Shown here: positions 52,616 to 62,505 of the stretch, piece by piece
How the letters are laid out: the number at the start of each line of letters is the position of its first letter
How positions within the stretch are numbered: the first letter of the stretch is position 1
Assembly: GCF_001277215.2 (NCBI RefSeq)
Contig: NZ_CP013940.1
Coordinates: 2,542,001 to 2,606,000, forward strand
DNA length: 64,000 nt
Direction of reading: 5' to 3'
Source: Cronobacter malonaticus LMG 23826
GTDB taxonomy: Bacteria > Pseudomonadota > Gammaproteobacteria > Enterobacterales > Enterobacteriaceae
Position numbers and translations under genes: made by a program
Notes under the pieces: generated by a model
Seen by the model: only the letters and a program-made list of their open reading frames with translations
What the model was told of the DNA's origin: nothing
The model's database searches: none

Positions 52616-53485
52616 TTCCGAAGCCTTGCTGAATGCGGCGCGGTTCATTTTTCCGGTTTGCAGTAACTGCGCCACTTCATCCCACAGGACGTAAAGCCAG
52701 CGGCGCCAGAGGAACGCCTCCGCCACTGGCGCTCGCTGGAGATAGCGCCAGAAAAGGCTCTCAGCCAGCGGCGTGTCGAACAGGCGGAAAAGCTCATATT
52801 CGCGCGGTGCCCAGAGCACCACGCCAGGATTCACCATCGCCAGAAGCTGATCGCTGCGCGCATCTTTGAGCATACTGCGCAGGTTAAAATTGCCGTGGAT
52901 CAGCACGCAGTTGTCGTTGAAGCCGGCGAACATCGCGTCAAGGCATTCCCGGGTGCGAAACAGCATCCGCTTATCCTGCATCGTCAGCCCGGTATTCTGA
53001 TACTGATTGAGCGTACTCCAGAGCACTTCGACACGCTGGCGATACCAGTGCGGCCAGAGATTCTCCTGGGTACTGTCGACGCTGCCCACGCAGCCGTGGC
53101 TGTCGACGCGGTGCCAGCTCAGCAGTGCCTCGATAATCTGATCCTGAAGCTGCTCCCAGCGCTGCGGCGTGCGCGCCGGTGCTTCCACCGGTACGCCGCG
53201 CAGACGCTCCATCAGCAGCACATCAGGCCCCGGATGCTCCTCATGGGTCATTACGCCATACACCACTGGCATGCGTACCGTGCCGTTACGCGCCAGTATC
53301 GACATTTTCCCGGCCTGCTGCTGCGCCAGCCCCGGCGAGGTAAAACTCCTCGCCAGCAGCGGCAGCGGATTGCCCTGACTGTCGTAGAGCGACCAGAGCG
53401 CCGTGTCGGCTTTCTCGCTGATGCATTCCAGCCGACTGAGTTTTTCACCTAACAGATGACTGAGTTCCGCACGCAGTTGCTCCAT
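52592..53485 (-). CDS. ycbJ: YcbJ, aminoglycoside-phosphotransferase-like protein (probable pseudokinase)
   Basis: A 297-residue protein of the APH/choline-kinase fold, same length as E. coli YcbJ, of unknown function. The catalytic-loop region reads IHGNFNLRSML, so the aspartate of the usual HGD motif is Asn199; the following metal-binding region reads MVNPGVVLW, where families with activity have an aspartate. The N-terminal nucleotide-binding half is divergent too. These two missing acidic residues suggest a regulatory or binding role rather than phosphotransfer. Convergent with elyC. Confidence 0.85.
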   Translation of the reverse strand: MEQLRAELSHLLGEKLSRLECISEKADTALWSLYDSQGNPLPLLARSFTSPGLAQQQAGKMSILARNGTVRMPVVYGVMTHEEHPGPDVLLMERLRGVPVEAPARTPQRWEQLQDQIIEALLSWHRVDSHGCVGSVDSTQENLWPHWYRQRVEVLWSTLNQYQNTGLTMQDKRMLFRTRECLDAMFAGFNDNCVLIHGNFNLRSMLKDARSDQLLAMVNPGVVLWAPREYELFRLFDTPLAESLFWRYLQRAPVAEAFLWRRWLYVLWDEVAQLLQTGKMNRAAFSKASESLLPWVA

Positions 53486-53575
53486 TTGCCGTTACCCTTA
53501 TAAACGCTACTGTTTTTATAATGGGCGTCCTTACGGCGGATGTCATCTGTTGAGATCAATTCCAGGCCAGTTTGC

Positions 53576-53998
53576 TTAACGGTAAAGCGGCAGGTTGCCC
53601 GTCAGCCGGGCAATCTGTTTTTTCGGGCCGACCAGCCCCAGCGCCGCCAGCTCGATCTCCGCACTGCCGGCACCCGCCAGACGGAGCTCATACTCCTCCC
53701 AGGTTTTGCACGACTGCGCCAGCGCGCTAAAGGGCAGCACCAGGATCTGCGGATCGCTCTGCGCGGCGCTAAACAGGCTTAACAGCGTGTTTCCCTCACC
53801 GAGCAGGACCGGCAGCGGCGCGCGGATCACGCCCGGATAAGTCACTCCGTCCAGGCTTAACAGATCGGGGCCGACTAATCCCTCAACCTGTCTGCCAAGA
53901 CAAACGCCCAGAACGCTTGCGGCGTTCATGGCAAGCCCTGGCGTAAGCGCGCGGTCAACGACGATAGTGCATTTATGCAGGCGGGTATCGAATTGCAT
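53576..53998 (-). CDS. DUF2000 family protein
   Basis: A 140-residue cytosolic protein of the DUF2000 family, whose fold resembles peptidyl-tRNA hydrolase 2. Family features visible are HKCTIVVDRALTPGLAMNAA, the block LGRQVEGLVGPD and the C-terminal GPKKQIARLTGNLPLYR. Start 53998 has GGGAG six bases upstream; 14 further in-frame codons upstream were rejected. Its function is unknown. It is transcribed divergently from an Lrp-family regulator with a near-perfect palindrome between them, so the regulator probably controls it. E. coli K-12 has no gene here between ycbJ and kdsB. Confidence 0.8.
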   Translation of the reverse strand: MQFDTRLHKCTIVVDRALTPGLAMNAASVLGVCLGRQVEGLVGPDLLSLDGVTYPGVIRAPLPVLLGEGNTLLSLFSAAQSDPQILVLPFSALAQSCKTWEEYELRLAGAGSAEIELAALGLVGPKKQIARLTGNLPLYR

Positions 53999-54080
53999 CT
54001 TTTTCTCCCTTTCAGTTGATGCAATAAGTCTGCCCGACAATCGCGGAGAAAAATGACCTTTATTGCACCGGAAGGCGTGC

Positions 54081-54104
54081 TAAAAGGGTAAAATTACCCT
54101 TTTA
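54081..54104. promoter_or_regulatory. palindromic operator between DUF2000 gene and Lrp-family gene
   Basis: TAAAAGGGTAA and its exact reverse complement TTACCCTTTTA flank a central AA, giving 11-bp perfect arms over 24 bases. It lies about 80 bases upstream of the DUF2000 start and 20 bases before the regulator ATG, where an autoregulated Lrp-type protein would bind. Confidence 0.7.
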
Positions 54105-54124
54105 AAATCAAAACGGGAAAAATT

Positions 54125-54613
54125 ATGTCTGAAGACACGTTGGCACCTACCGATATCACCCTGCTGACGCTCTTGCAGCAGGATGCGCGAACCACCAATC
54201 AGGCGCTGGCCGATGCCGTTAACCTTTCGCCCTCGCCCTGCTGGCGTAAGGTGAAAAAACTGGAAGAAGATAAGGTGATCCTCGGCTATCACGCCGCGCT
54301 GGACCGCCGCAAAATCGGGCTTGGCGTGATGGTGTTCGTGCGGGTCAGCATCGACAGCCACAGCGAGGCGCAGGCGCGGCGCTTTGAACAGGAAGTCATG
54401 GAGCTGAAAAACGTGGTGGCCTGTTACAGCATTGGTGGGGATGCCGACTTTCTGTTGCAGGTGGTGTCGCGCGATCTTGACGCCTACGCAGAGTTCGCCA
54501 TGTCGGTGCTGCGCCGTCTGCCGGGCATCAAAGAGATGCAGAGTATGTTCGTGCTAAAAGAGATTAAACCGTTCCAGACGCTGCCGGTCAGCGCGACGGC
54601 CGGACGCCATTAA
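54125..54613 (+). CDS. Lrp/AsnC family transcriptional regulator
   Basis: A 162-residue Lrp/AsnC protein. The N-terminal HTH (about residues 8-60, with DARTTNQALADAVNLSPSPC) is followed by the AsnC ligand/oligomerisation domain (about 70-150, with VVACYSIGGDADFLLQVVSRDL). The start follows an A-rich leader with GGGAAAAATT. Divergent from the DUF2000 gene, and not one of the paralogues I can name from K-12 at this site. Its effector is unknown; amino acids are the usual ligands of the family. Confidence 0.88.
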   Translation: MSEDTLAPTDITLLTLLQQDARTTNQALADAVNLSPSPCWRKVKKLEEDKVILGYHAALDRRKIGLGVMVFVRVSIDSHSEAQARRFEQEVMELKNVVACYSIGGDADFLLQVVSRDLDAYAEFAMSVLRRLPGIKEMQSMFVLKEIKPFQTLPVSATAGRH

Positions 54614-54641
54614 AAAAACCGGCCTGAGCCGGTTTTTTATT
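54613..54641. terminator. bidirectional terminator between the Lrp-family gene and kdsB
   Basis: The stem AACCGGC/GCCGGTT with loop CTGA is flanked by A and T runs on both sides. Confidence 0.9.
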
Positions 54642-55386
54642 AACGCATCTCGGCGCGCACGCGCTCAAGATCTTCAGGCGTATCGACGCCGGTGCCGGGC
54701 ACCACGGCGGCAACTGCCACATGGATTTTCTCGCCGTGCCACAGAACGCGCAGCTGCTCCAGCATTTCAATCTGCTCAAGCGGGCTGGCAGGCCAGGTGA
54801 CATAGCGGCGGATAAATCCGGCGCGATAGCCGTAAATACCGATATGACGCAGGACGCTGTCGCCGATGGTATCGCGCGACTGCGCGAAACGGTCGCGATC
54901 CCACGGAATGGTGGCGCGTGAGAAATAGAGCGCGTAACCCTGCGCATCCATCACCACTTTGACCGCGTTGGGGTTGAACGCTTCCTGGGCGTCATGAACC
55001 GGCACCGCGAGCGTCGCCATGCCTGCCTGTGAGCCTGCCAGATTCTCCGCCACCTGACGAATAATCGCCGGCGGGATCATCGGCTCGTCACCCTGAACGT
55101 TGACAATGACCGTGTCGTCAGCGAAACCGCACTTCTCCACGACTTCAGCCAGACGTTCCGTGCCGGACTGGTGATCGGCGCGGGTCATGCAGACTTCACC
55201 GCCAGCCGCTTCAATCGCACGTGCCACATCCGGGTGATCGGTCGCCACGATAATGCGCGCCGCGCCTGACTCACGCGCGCGCTCCAGCACATGCACGATC
55301 ATTGGCTTGCCGTTGATATCGACCAACGGTTTGCCCGGCAGACGCGTTGATGCGTAGCGGGCCGGAATAATCACCACGAAACTCAT
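54640..55386 (-). CDS. kdsB: KdsB, CMP-KDO synthetase
   Basis: Activates KDO with CTP for lipid A inner-core synthesis; 248 residues as in E. coli. The nucleotide-binding N-terminus [15 protein letters not shown] and the motifs ATDHPDV and NVQGDEP are present. The start overlaps the ycaR stop by four bases. Last gene of the minus-strand run from ycaI. Confidence 0.97.
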   Translation of the reverse strand: MSFVVIIPARYASTRLPGKPLVDINGKPMIVHVLERARESGAARIIVATDHPDVARAIEAAGGEVCMTRADHQSGTERLAEVVEKCGFADDTVIVNVQGDEPMIPPAIIRQVAENLAGSQAGMATLAVPVHDAQEAFNPNAVKVVMDAQGYALYFSRATIPWDRDRFAQSRDTIGDSVLRHIGIYGYRAGFIRRYVTWPASPLEQIEMLEQLRVLWHGEKIHVAVAAVVPGTGVDTPEDLERVRAEMR

Positions 55387-55565
55387 GGGTTGGTCTCTTC
55401 AGCAGTAAGCGCGCGGGCTTCGTTTTCCAGCAGCACCGGAATGCCGTCGCGCAGCGGGAAAGCCAGACGGTCGGCCTTGCAGATAAGTTCCTGCTTTTCC
55501 TGATTAAAGTAGAGTTTGCCGTTGCAAACAGGACAGGCGATGATTTCGAGTAAACGATGATCCAT
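55383..55565 (-). CDS. ycaR: YcaR, small Trm112-like zinc-ribbon protein
   Basis: A 60-residue protein of the UPF0434/Trm112 family. [10 protein letters not shown] near residues 11-20 is the remaining CxxC knuckle, and [13 protein letters not shown] is typical of the C-terminal half. It is coupled to kdsB by a four-base overlap and lies 25 bases after ycaQ. No established function. Confidence 0.94.
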   Translation of the reverse strand: MDHRLLEIIACPVCNGKLYFNQEKQELICKADRLAFPLRDGIPVLLENEARALTAEETNP

Positions 55566-55590
55566 GGTTCCTCCTGATGGACCGGTGGTA

Positions 55591-56850
55591 TTAATCTTTT
55601 GAGGATATCACATGCGTTTCCGGCGCGGGGTCAATTTCCCAGCCCTCGCCCCACGCCTGCGCGAGCGGAGCAGGCAACTGGCGGAAAATCACCCTGGTTG
55701 CGCCCTGCCAGGCGGCGAAATCGGCGATAGCCTGCCGCAATCCGGCTATAACGCCTGCGGTGAACGATACGCCCTCTTCTGCGTATAACGCGATCACTTC
55801 AAGCGATCCTTGCAGGCGATGCATTTTGGCATCCATTCGCCCTACCAGCGCGCCTTTGTGCAGCAACGGCAGGACGAAATAGCCATATTTGCGCTTTGGC
55901 GCAGGCGTATAACATTCGAGGCGGTAGGAAAAGTTAAAAAAATCTTCCGCACGGCGGCGGTCCCAGACGACCGGATCGAATGGCGAAAGCACCGCGCTGT
56001 GGGTAGCGGTGAGTTTGCCCGCCACAGCTCGCTCAAGCAGCGGCAGAAGCGCATGATGCAACCACATCGGCCCGAGCGTCTCAACCTCAACCGGCACCAC
56101 AACTCCCTCTTCCTGCCACGCCTGCAATAGCGGGCCGATGGCGACATTGCGCAACCGGTAGTAATCGGCAAGCCAGGCGCTGCGAAAAATACCGAGGCTG
56201 CGCGCGCTGTTAGCGAGCATTTGCGCCTCGGCCTGCGCCTGGTCAATCAGATGCAGGCTGTCATCCCATTCGGGCAGGACGCGCGTGGTGAGATCGTAGA
56301 CCCGCTGAAAGTTGCGCCGCTCTACCACCATCACCTGCCCTGCGGTAAACAGCCCTTCGAGATGCTTTTTATGCGGTTTCCACTCCCACCAGCCGCTGGC
56401 ACCTTTACGCGGATGCTCAAAATCCGCCGAGCGTACCGGGCCGTTGCGCTCGATAAACGCCATCAGCTCGCCGATTTCCTGCGCGTGTTCTTCCATCCAT
56501 GCGGCACGGTATTTCCAGCCCATGTTTTCCGGCTTCAACATACGGTGACGAAATAACGGGAAATCGCTGCGCGGCAGAAAACAGGCTTCGTGCGCCCAGT
56601 ACTCCATCAGCTCGCCGCGCGCCAGCGCTTCATCCAGCCAGCGCCCCGGATAACTGCCGAGACGGCTGAAAAGCACCAGATACGGACTGCGCGCCACAAT
56701 ATTGATCGTGTCGATTTGCAGCAGAGACATGCGGGTGATGGTGGCGAGGATGTCAGCAGGACGTGCGCGCCGCGTCGGCTTTTTCAACAGCCCTTGCGCG
56801 GCAAGATGAAGATGGCGCGCCGCACGCAAAGAAAGATGCACTCCAGACAT
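55591..56850 (-). CDS. ycaQ: YcaQ, HTH_42 DNA glycosylase for interstrand crosslinks
   Basis: A 419-residue winged-helix protein (E. coli 410) of the AlkZ/AlkX family, which unhooks interstrand crosslinks and excises bulky N7-alkylguanine. The catalytic QxD motif is Gln45-Asp47 in LLQIDTIN. Tandem winged helices follow. It lies between lpxK and ycaR in the same direction, an odd DNA-repair gene inside a lipopolysaccharide operon, as in E. coli. Confidence 0.92.
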   Translation of the reverse strand: MSGVHLSLRAARHLHLAAQGLLKKPTRRARPADILATITRMSLLQIDTINIVARSPYLVLFSRLGSYPGRWLDEALARGELMEYWAHEACFLPRSDFPLFRHRMLKPENMGWKYRAAWMEEHAQEIGELMAFIERNGPVRSADFEHPRKGASGWWEWKPHKKHLEGLFTAGQVMVVERRNFQRVYDLTTRVLPEWDDSLHLIDQAQAEAQMLANSARSLGIFRSAWLADYYRLRNVAIGPLLQAWQEEGVVVPVEVETLGPMWLHHALLPLLERAVAGKLTATHSAVLSPFDPVVWDRRRAEDFFNFSYRLECYTPAPKRKYGYFVLPLLHKGALVGRMDAKMHRLQGSLEVIALYAEEGVSFTAGVIAGLRQAIADFAAWQGATRVIFRQLPAPLAQAWGEGWEIDPAPETHVISSKD

Positions 56851-56884
56851 ATCAGCTCCCGTACGCTATGGCTGGCGCATCTTT

Positions 56885-57862
56885 TTAACGCACCAGTGCG
56901 AGAATGTCCTTCAGTAATTGATCGGCTTGCGGCTGCGCGAGCGTCGCGTCTACCGGCAGATACCACCAGTCATCATGAGCGAAAGCGCGACATTTCACCG
57001 CGTCTTTTTCCGTCATCAGCAGAGTCTGGCCTTCGCTACGCAGCGCCAGCACGTCGGCTTCGCTAAGCGCCTGATGATCGGCGAGGCTTACCGTTTTGAC
57101 GGGCGTCAGGCCACATTTTTCAAGCGTGGCGAAAAAGCGCGGCGGATGGCCGATACCCGCCATCGCCACGACATTGTGAAGCGTATTGACTGGCCGCTTT
57201 TCGCCACTTCGCAAGTTAACTGCAAGCCCGGGATTCAACTGCATGGCGATTTCGCCAGAACGCGCTTCTCCGCCATTAGTAATGACCGCGTCAACCTGCT
57301 TAAGCCTGGATGCGCGCTCACGCATCGGGCCTGCCGGGAGCCACCAGCCATTGCCGAAACGGCGCACGCCATCAACCACCACGATTTCTTTATCGCGCGC
57401 CAGCGCGTAGTGCTGAAGACCATCATCGGTAATGATGATTTGCGGCCCGGCGTTATCGATAAGCGCCTGCACCGCCTGCGCGCGATTGGCGGATACCGCC
57501 ACGGGCGCGCCAGTGCGCTGGTAGATAAGCACCGGCTCGTCGCCTGCTTGCGCAGGCGTGGTAGCTGCGCTAAGCACTAACGGATAATGCGCCGCTTTCC
57601 CGCCGTAACCGCGGGAGACCACGCCTGCGCGTACGCCTCGCTGGTGCAGTTGTTCTACCAGCCAGACCACCACCGGCGTTTTACCATTGCCGCCTGCGGT
57701 AAGATTCCCTACCACAACCACCGGCACAGGAGCGCGCCAGGCTTTACGTAAGCCCAGCCGGTAGCTCAGGCGAATCGCGCCGCTAATGAGGCCATACAGC
57801 CAGGAAAGCGGTAGCAGAAGTACCCATAGCGGCGAACGGCCTGACCAGATGCGCTCGATCAT
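56885..57862 (-). CDS. lpxK: LpxK, tetraacyldisaccharide 4'-kinase
   Basis: Phosphorylates the 4' position of the lipid A disaccharide. The 325-residue product (E. coli 328) has an N-terminal membrane-associated helix ([20 protein letters not shown]), the P-loop [13 protein letters not shown] (residues 51-63) and the catalytic block [15 protein letters not shown]. The start overlaps the msbA end by four bases. Confidence 0.96.
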   Translation of the reverse strand: MIERIWSGRSPLWVLLLPLSWLYGLISGAIRLSYRLGLRKAWRAPVPVVVVGNLTAGGNGKTPVVVWLVEQLHQRGVRAGVVSRGYGGKAAHYPLVLSAATTPAQAGDEPVLIYQRTGAPVAVSANRAQAVQALIDNAGPQIIITDDGLQHYALARDKEIVVVDGVRRFGNGWWLPAGPMRERASRLKQVDAVITNGGEARSGEIAMQLNPGLAVNLRSGEKRPVNTLHNVVAMAGIGHPPRFFATLEKCGLTPVKTVSLADHQALSEADVLALRSEGQTLLMTEKDAVKCRAFAHDDWWYLPVDATLAQPQADQLLKDILALVR

Positions 57863-59607
57863 TGACCAAACTGCATTTTATGGAGCTGCGCATAGACGCC
57901 ATGCTGTTCCAGAAGCTCGGTATGATTCCCGCGCTCCACGATGCGTCCGTCTTCGATAACCACAATTTCGTCCGCCTGTTCGATAGTCGAAAGGCGATGC
58001 GCGATAACCAGCGACGTGCGGTTCTTTTGCAGTTCATCCAGCGCCGCCTGAATCGCGCGTTCGGACTCGGTATCCAGCGCTGAGGTCGCTTCATCAAGAA
58101 TGAGGATCGGACTGTCGCGCAGTAGTGCACGGGCAATAGCGATACGCTGACGCTGGCCACCGGAAAGCAGTACGCCGTTTTCGCCGATGACCGTATCCAG
58201 GCCGTTATCCATCTTATTGATGAAATCCATCGCATAAGCCATACGGGCGGCTTTTTCTATTGCTTCACGGCTGTAGACATCCGTGCGGGCATACGCAATG
58301 TTATTGGCGATAGTGTCGTTAAACAGGTGCACGTTTTGCGAGACCAGCGCCACCTGGTTACGCAGCGATGAGAGCGTGTAGTCGCGCAGGTCATGCCCAT
58401 CCAGCAGGATCTCGCCGCTATCGATATCGTAGAAACGCGTAATAAGGCTTGCGAGCGTCGATTTACCGGAGCCTGAACGCCCCACCAGCGCGACCGTCTT
58501 CCCGGCGGGAATGGACAGGTTGATATCACGCAGTGCCGGAATTTCACGGCCCGGATAGGTAAAGGTGACATTGCGGAATTCGAGATTCCCCTGCGCACGT
58601 TCGATGACACGAGTGCCTTCGTCTTTTTCCTGCTCACTGTCGAGAATAGCGAACAGTGTCTGACAGGCAGCCATCCCACGCTGGAACTGGGCGTTGACGT
58701 TAGTCAGCGATTTCAGCGGACGCATCAGGGCAATCATGGAAGAAAACACGACGGTGATGGTACCTGCCGTCAGGGTTTCCATGACGCTCGGGAAGCTTGC
58801 TGCATAGAGCACGAACGCCAGCGCCAGAGACGCAATCAGCTGAATAATCGGGTCGGAAATCGACGAGGCCGAGACCATTTTCATGCCCTGCAGACGCATC
58901 TTGTTGCTGACCTTCGCGAAGCGTTCGCCCTCAACCTGCTGGCCACCGAAAATCAGCACTTCTTTATGGCCTTTGAGCATCTGCTCTGCGCTGGTCGTCA
59001 CCTGGCCCATCGTGTTCTGCATATTTTTACTGATGCTGCGAAAGCGTTTCGACACAACTCGGATCGCAAGCGACACAATGGGCGCCAGTACGATCAGGAT
59101 CAGCGAAAGCTGCCAGCTGTAGTAAAACATCATGATGAACAGGCCAATGATCGACGCCCCTTCACGCACGACGGTAATCAGCGCGCTGGAAGAGGATGAA
59201 GCGACCTGCTCGGAATCGTAGGTAATACGGGAGAGCAACGTACCAGTAGATTGTTTATCAAAGAAAGAGACGGGCATGCCCATCATATGATTAAACAAAC
59301 GGCGGCGCATCGTCATGACGACTTTCCCGGAAACCCAGGAGATGCAATAACTGGAAATGTAGCTGGTGATGCCGCGCAAAACCATCAGCCCAATGACCAC
59401 CAGCGGCATCCAAAGCAACACTGAGCGATCGGTTTTACCGAAACCATCATCCAGTAACGGTTTAAGTAGCGATAGCATATAGGTATCGCTGGCTGCGTTG
59501 AGTATTAACGCTACCCCAGCCACAATCAGACCCGTTTTAAAGGGCGCAATCACCGGCCAGAGACGGCGGAAGGTCTGCCACGTGGAGAGATCTTTATCGT
59601 TATGCAT
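57859..59607 (-). CDS. msbA: MsbA, lipid A-core flippase
   Basis: A 582-residue ABC half-transporter, same as E. coli, which flips lipid A-core across the inner membrane as a homodimer. Six transmembrane segments occupy about residues 20-310. The ATPase domain has Walker [10 protein letters not shown] near 378, signature [15 protein letters not shown] and Walker [13 protein letters not shown]. It is coupled to lpxK and 36 bases downstream of ycaI. Confidence 0.98.
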   Translation of the reverse strand: MHNDKDLSTWQTFRRLWPVIAPFKTGLIVAGVALILNAASDTYMLSLLKPLLDDGFGKTDRSVLLWMPLVVIGLMVLRGITSYISSYCISWVSGKVVMTMRRRLFNHMMGMPVSFFDKQSTGTLLSRITYDSEQVASSSSSALITVVREGASIIGLFIMMFYYSWQLSLILIVLAPIVSLAIRVVSKRFRSISKNMQNTMGQVTTSAEQMLKGHKEVLIFGGQQVEGERFAKVSNKMRLQGMKMVSASSISDPIIQLIASLALAFVLYAASFPSVMETLTAGTITVVFSSMIALMRPLKSLTNVNAQFQRGMAACQTLFAILDSEQEKDEGTRVIERAQGNLEFRNVTFTYPGREIPALRDINLSIPAGKTVALVGRSGSGKSTLASLITRFYDIDSGEILLDGHDLRDYTLSSLRNQVALVSQNVHLFNDTIANNIAYARTDVYSREAIEKAARMAYAMDFINKMDNGLDTVIGENGVLLSGGQRQRIAIARALLRDSPILILDEATSALDTESERAIQAALDELQKNRTSLVIAHRLSTIEQADEIVVIEDGRIVERGNHTELLEQHGVYAQLHKMQFGQ

Positions 59608-59643
59608 TCAAAAAACCAGCTTTCGTTGAAATAGCCGCATATT

Positions 59644-61908
59644 CTACCTGTATTCAGCAGGTGAGCCAAACCACTCATGATACCAGCGAGGCGAAATCTG
59701 TTCTCTTAACCCCTCGATTTTCCATTGCCCCGGTGAAAAAGAGACAGAAAGCTGCCCGGCGTGTGCCGTATCAAACCACTGATAATGGTGCTCCCGGTAG
59801 CGTTTCACCACTTTTACAGAAGGTAACCACCAGGCGTTGTAACGGGATGCCGATGCCAGCGCCGCTTTGCCATTCACTACCGATAAGAGCGTCGGCGTCG
59901 ATGAAGTACGGCTGCCATGGTGAGGCACCTGAAGAATATCCGCCTGAATCTGTTGCCACTGGTTTTTGAGCATAGCCAACTCTGCGGAGGCTTCAATATC
60001 GCCAGTCAGCAGGACGCTGTGCTCACCGTCATCCACTTTTACAATGCAAGAGCGGTTGTTGCCTCGCTCCTGATAATTTTGGGGTGGCCAGTGAACCGTA
60101 AACATTAACCCCTGCCAGCGCCAGTGCGTGCCTTTTACGCAAGGGATATGACCGGCCCAGTGAAGCGAACTGCGGATCCACATCGTCGGCCACATACGGG
60201 AAAGGCTCTCCAGGCCGCCGCGGTGATCGAGATGCTCATGGCTTATGATAATGCCCTCAGGCTTGAGATGGTGCCATCGCAGCCAGGGAATGATGGTCTG
60301 CTGCGCGCTGTCGCCACCTGGCCAGGCGTTACCGCTGTCATAAAGTATCGCTCTGCCGTGGCGTTCAATAACGATAGCCAGACCATGCCCGATATCCAGC
60401 ATATGCATCCGCCATGCATCATCAGCCGGTTTATGCCAGAAGGGCCACGTCAGTAGCCCGAGTGAGATACCACAGGTTGCTGGCGACATTCGATGCCAGC
60501 GTGCTCTCCACGCCATAACAATAAGCCAGGGAGCGAACGCCAGCCACTGGCAGCGCCTGTCCAGACTCAGCCATCCGGGAGGCAGTTCTCGCAGTAACCA
60601 GAAAAGCGACGCCAGCGTTCTGTCGGCCAGTAGCCCTGCCCCCTGCTCCAGCCAGATCAGGTGCACCAGATCCAACACCATACCGGCCAGCACCAGCGGA
60701 ACAACGACGAAAGTGACGACAGGCACTGCCACCAGATTCGCCAGCAGCGATGTCAGACTAAGGCCGTGAAACAGCCATAGCTGCAGCGGCAGCAGAAGGA
60801 GCGTCATACCGCATTGCAGATGCAGTAAACTTTTCAATGGACGCCAGCGCCCTTCTGCGCGTAGCGGCACCCACTGATACCAGAAAATCAGCGCAGCCAC
60901 GGCAAACACCGAGAGCCAGAGGCTTTCGGATAATATCGCCACAGGATCGTAAAAGAGGATAGCCGCCACGCAGCACGCCCAGACCTGCCATGGCGTCCAC
61001 TGCCTGCCAAAGAGGCGCAGCGCGCACCAGGCCGATATGGCTATAAACGTTCTGACAGCAGGCGGGTTACTTCCGGAAAGCCAGGTATAGAAAGCAGCGG
61101 TAGCCACCATCGCCAGCAAGGGAAACCGGTAGCCCACCCGGTGTGCAGGCAGTAACAGTTGCAGTAACCGCGCCAGCGCCCAGCCCAGCGTTCCCACAAA
61201 GCCAATATGCAACCCTGAGATGGCCATTAAATGTGCGGTGCCGGTCTCCCGTAGCAGCCGTTTGACATCATCCGTCAACGCGATACGCTCGCCGAAACCG
61301 AGCGCCAGCATCACGGGCCGCCAGGTAAATGGCGTCATCTGCTGGTTGAAAGAGGCCAGATAACGCGCCCGAAAGCTGCACTCCTCGTTAAGCAACTGCG
61401 CAGCCACAACGCGCCCGGTCAGCGGCAAATGCTGAGACAAGGCGTAACGCTGGCTGTCAAAGCCGCCTTCATTGAGCTGCCCGTGAACGGGCCGCAGGCG
61501 AAGCGTCATTAACCAGCGCTGACCTGAGCATACCTTTTGCGGTAAATAAGCGTCCTGCAGTACCGCACCGGCTGCCGGAAACACCCGCTCGACGTTTAAC
61601 CGGATAATTTTGATCTGGTGTGTGGTCGCGCCGTCAGTACCTGTAATCACACCTTCTACCTGGTGCGTTTTTCCCGTTAGCAGGGTATACGGCAGCATGG
61701 CCTGTTTCGCGGCGAGCAGCCCCCAGCAAAGAAAGAGCAGCGTCAGCGCTACAAACCGCACGGCGCGGTATTGCAGAAAAAGTGCCAGCGACGACATGAC
61801 CGTTAACCCGGCTATCTGTGAGACAGGGGGCAATGTGGGCATAAACAGCAGCGGCGACAGACCAGCCATAACGCACAGGCTCAACGCGGGCAACGGGATC
61901 ACAGACAC
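59644..61908 (-). CDS. ycaI: YcaI, ComEC/Rec2-type DNA-uptake channel
   Basis: A 754-residue polytopic membrane protein, the length of E. coli YcaI. An N-terminal OB-like region is followed by the Competence membrane domain (GFGERIALTDDVKRLLRETG and MAISGLHIGFVGTLGWALAR), then a C-terminal metallo-beta-lactamase-like domain with SHEHLDHRGG and DGEHSVLLTGDIE. In naturally transformable bacteria this protein carries single-stranded DNA through the inner membrane. First gene of the run leading to kdsB. The 61909-62106 gap holds its promoter and the ihfB terminator. Confidence 0.93.
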   Translation of the reverse strand: MSVIPLPALSLCVMAGLSPLLFMPTLPPVSQIAGLTVMSSLALFLQYRAVRFVALTLLFLCWGLLAAKQAMLPYTLLTGKTHQVEGVITGTDGATTHQIKIIRLNVERVFPAAGAVLQDAYLPQKVCSGQRWLMTLRLRPVHGQLNEGGFDSQRYALSQHLPLTGRVVAAQLLNEECSFRARYLASFNQQMTPFTWRPVMLALGFGERIALTDDVKRLLRETGTAHLMAISGLHIGFVGTLGWALARLLQLLLPAHRVGYRFPLLAMVATAAFYTWLSGSNPPAVRTFIAISAWCALRLFGRQWTPWQVWACCVAAILFYDPVAILSESLWLSVFAVAALIFWYQWVPLRAEGRWRPLKSLLHLQCGMTLLLLPLQLWLFHGLSLTSLLANLVAVPVVTFVVVPLVLAGMVLDLVHLIWLEQGAGLLADRTLASLFWLLRELPPGWLSLDRRCQWLAFAPWLIVMAWRARWHRMSPATCGISLGLLTWPFWHKPADDAWRMHMLDIGHGLAIVIERHGRAILYDSGNAWPGGDSAQQTIIPWLRWHHLKPEGIIISHEHLDHRGGLESLSRMWPTMWIRSSLHWAGHIPCVKGTHWRWQGLMFTVHWPPQNYQERGNNRSCIVKVDDGEHSVLLTGDIEASAELAMLKNQWQQIQADILQVPHHGSRTSSTPTLLSVVNGKAALASASRYNAWWLPSVKVVKRYREHHYQWFDTAHAGQLSVSFSPGQWKIEGLREQISPRWYHEWFGSPAEYR

Positions 61909-62055
61909 CTCCTTGTTACAACGGAGTGTGCGGCTGAAAAGCAGTGTTGTCAGGCAGAGCGTGGCAGATTTACGAGACGTGCTGAGAGGAATTTAAGAGA
62001 TTGCGGATCTTGCAGAAAACAGGTCGAGATGACTCGCAAAGTGGTGTAACAGACA

Positions 62056-62082
62056 CAAAAAACGGCACCCGTAAGTACCGTT
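62056..62082 (-). terminator. rho-independent terminator after ihfB
   Basis: On the minus strand ACGGTAC and GTGCCGT (62062-62068 and 62075-62081) form a 7-bp stem with one G-U pair and a 6-base loop, followed by TTTTTT. Confidence 0.78.
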
Positions 62083-62106
62083 CTCTGCAAGGTTAAGCGA
62101 TAAAAC

Positions 62107-62391
62107 TTAACCGTAAATATTGGCGCGGTCGCGTAGTTCTTTACCCGGCTTAAAGTGTGGAACGTATTTACCTTCCAGTTCGACTTTATCACCTGTTTTC
62201 GGGTTACGCCCGGTGCGTGGTGCGCGATAGTGTAAGGAGAAACTGCCGAAACCCCGGATTTCAATACGCTCGCCCTGGGCAAGGGTAGAGGCCATATGTT
62301 CCAGCATTTCTTTAACCGCATCTTCCACCGCTTTCGCCGGGATATGGGAGTGCTGGCTTGCAAGTCTTTCGATTAATTCTGACTTGGTCAT
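62107..62391 (-). CDS. ihfB: IhfB, integration host factor beta subunit
   Basis: A 94-residue DNA-bending HU-family protein that pairs with IhfA. The sequence differs from E. coli at only a few positions. The arm [20 protein letters not shown] and the N-terminal [20 protein letters not shown] are clear. GGAGGAAAC gives a strong ribosome site. It follows rpsA with a hairpin in between. Confidence 0.98.
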   Translation of the reverse strand: MTKSELIERLASQHSHIPAKAVEDAVKEMLEHMASTLAQGERIEIRGFGSFSLHYRAPRTGRNPKTGDKVELEGKYVPHFKPGKELRDRANIYG

Positions 62392-62441
62392 GTTTCCTCC
62401 GGTTTCCATTCAGGAAAATTGTCTTACAGCTACCATCGAAC

Positions 62442-62463
62442 AAGGGCGGCCAAAGCCGCCCTT
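62442..62463. terminator. GC-rich hairpin between rpsA and ihfB
   Basis: A 9-bp perfect stem AAGGGCGGC/GCCGCCCTT with a 4-base loop. On the minus strand it is not followed by a T-run, so it may be a partial terminator or a mRNA-end stabiliser rather than a full stop. Confidence 0.55.
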
Positions 62464-62505
62464 AGTGTCTGATTACAGGCCGGAACCTGTAATCTGTCAA
62501 GGCAA

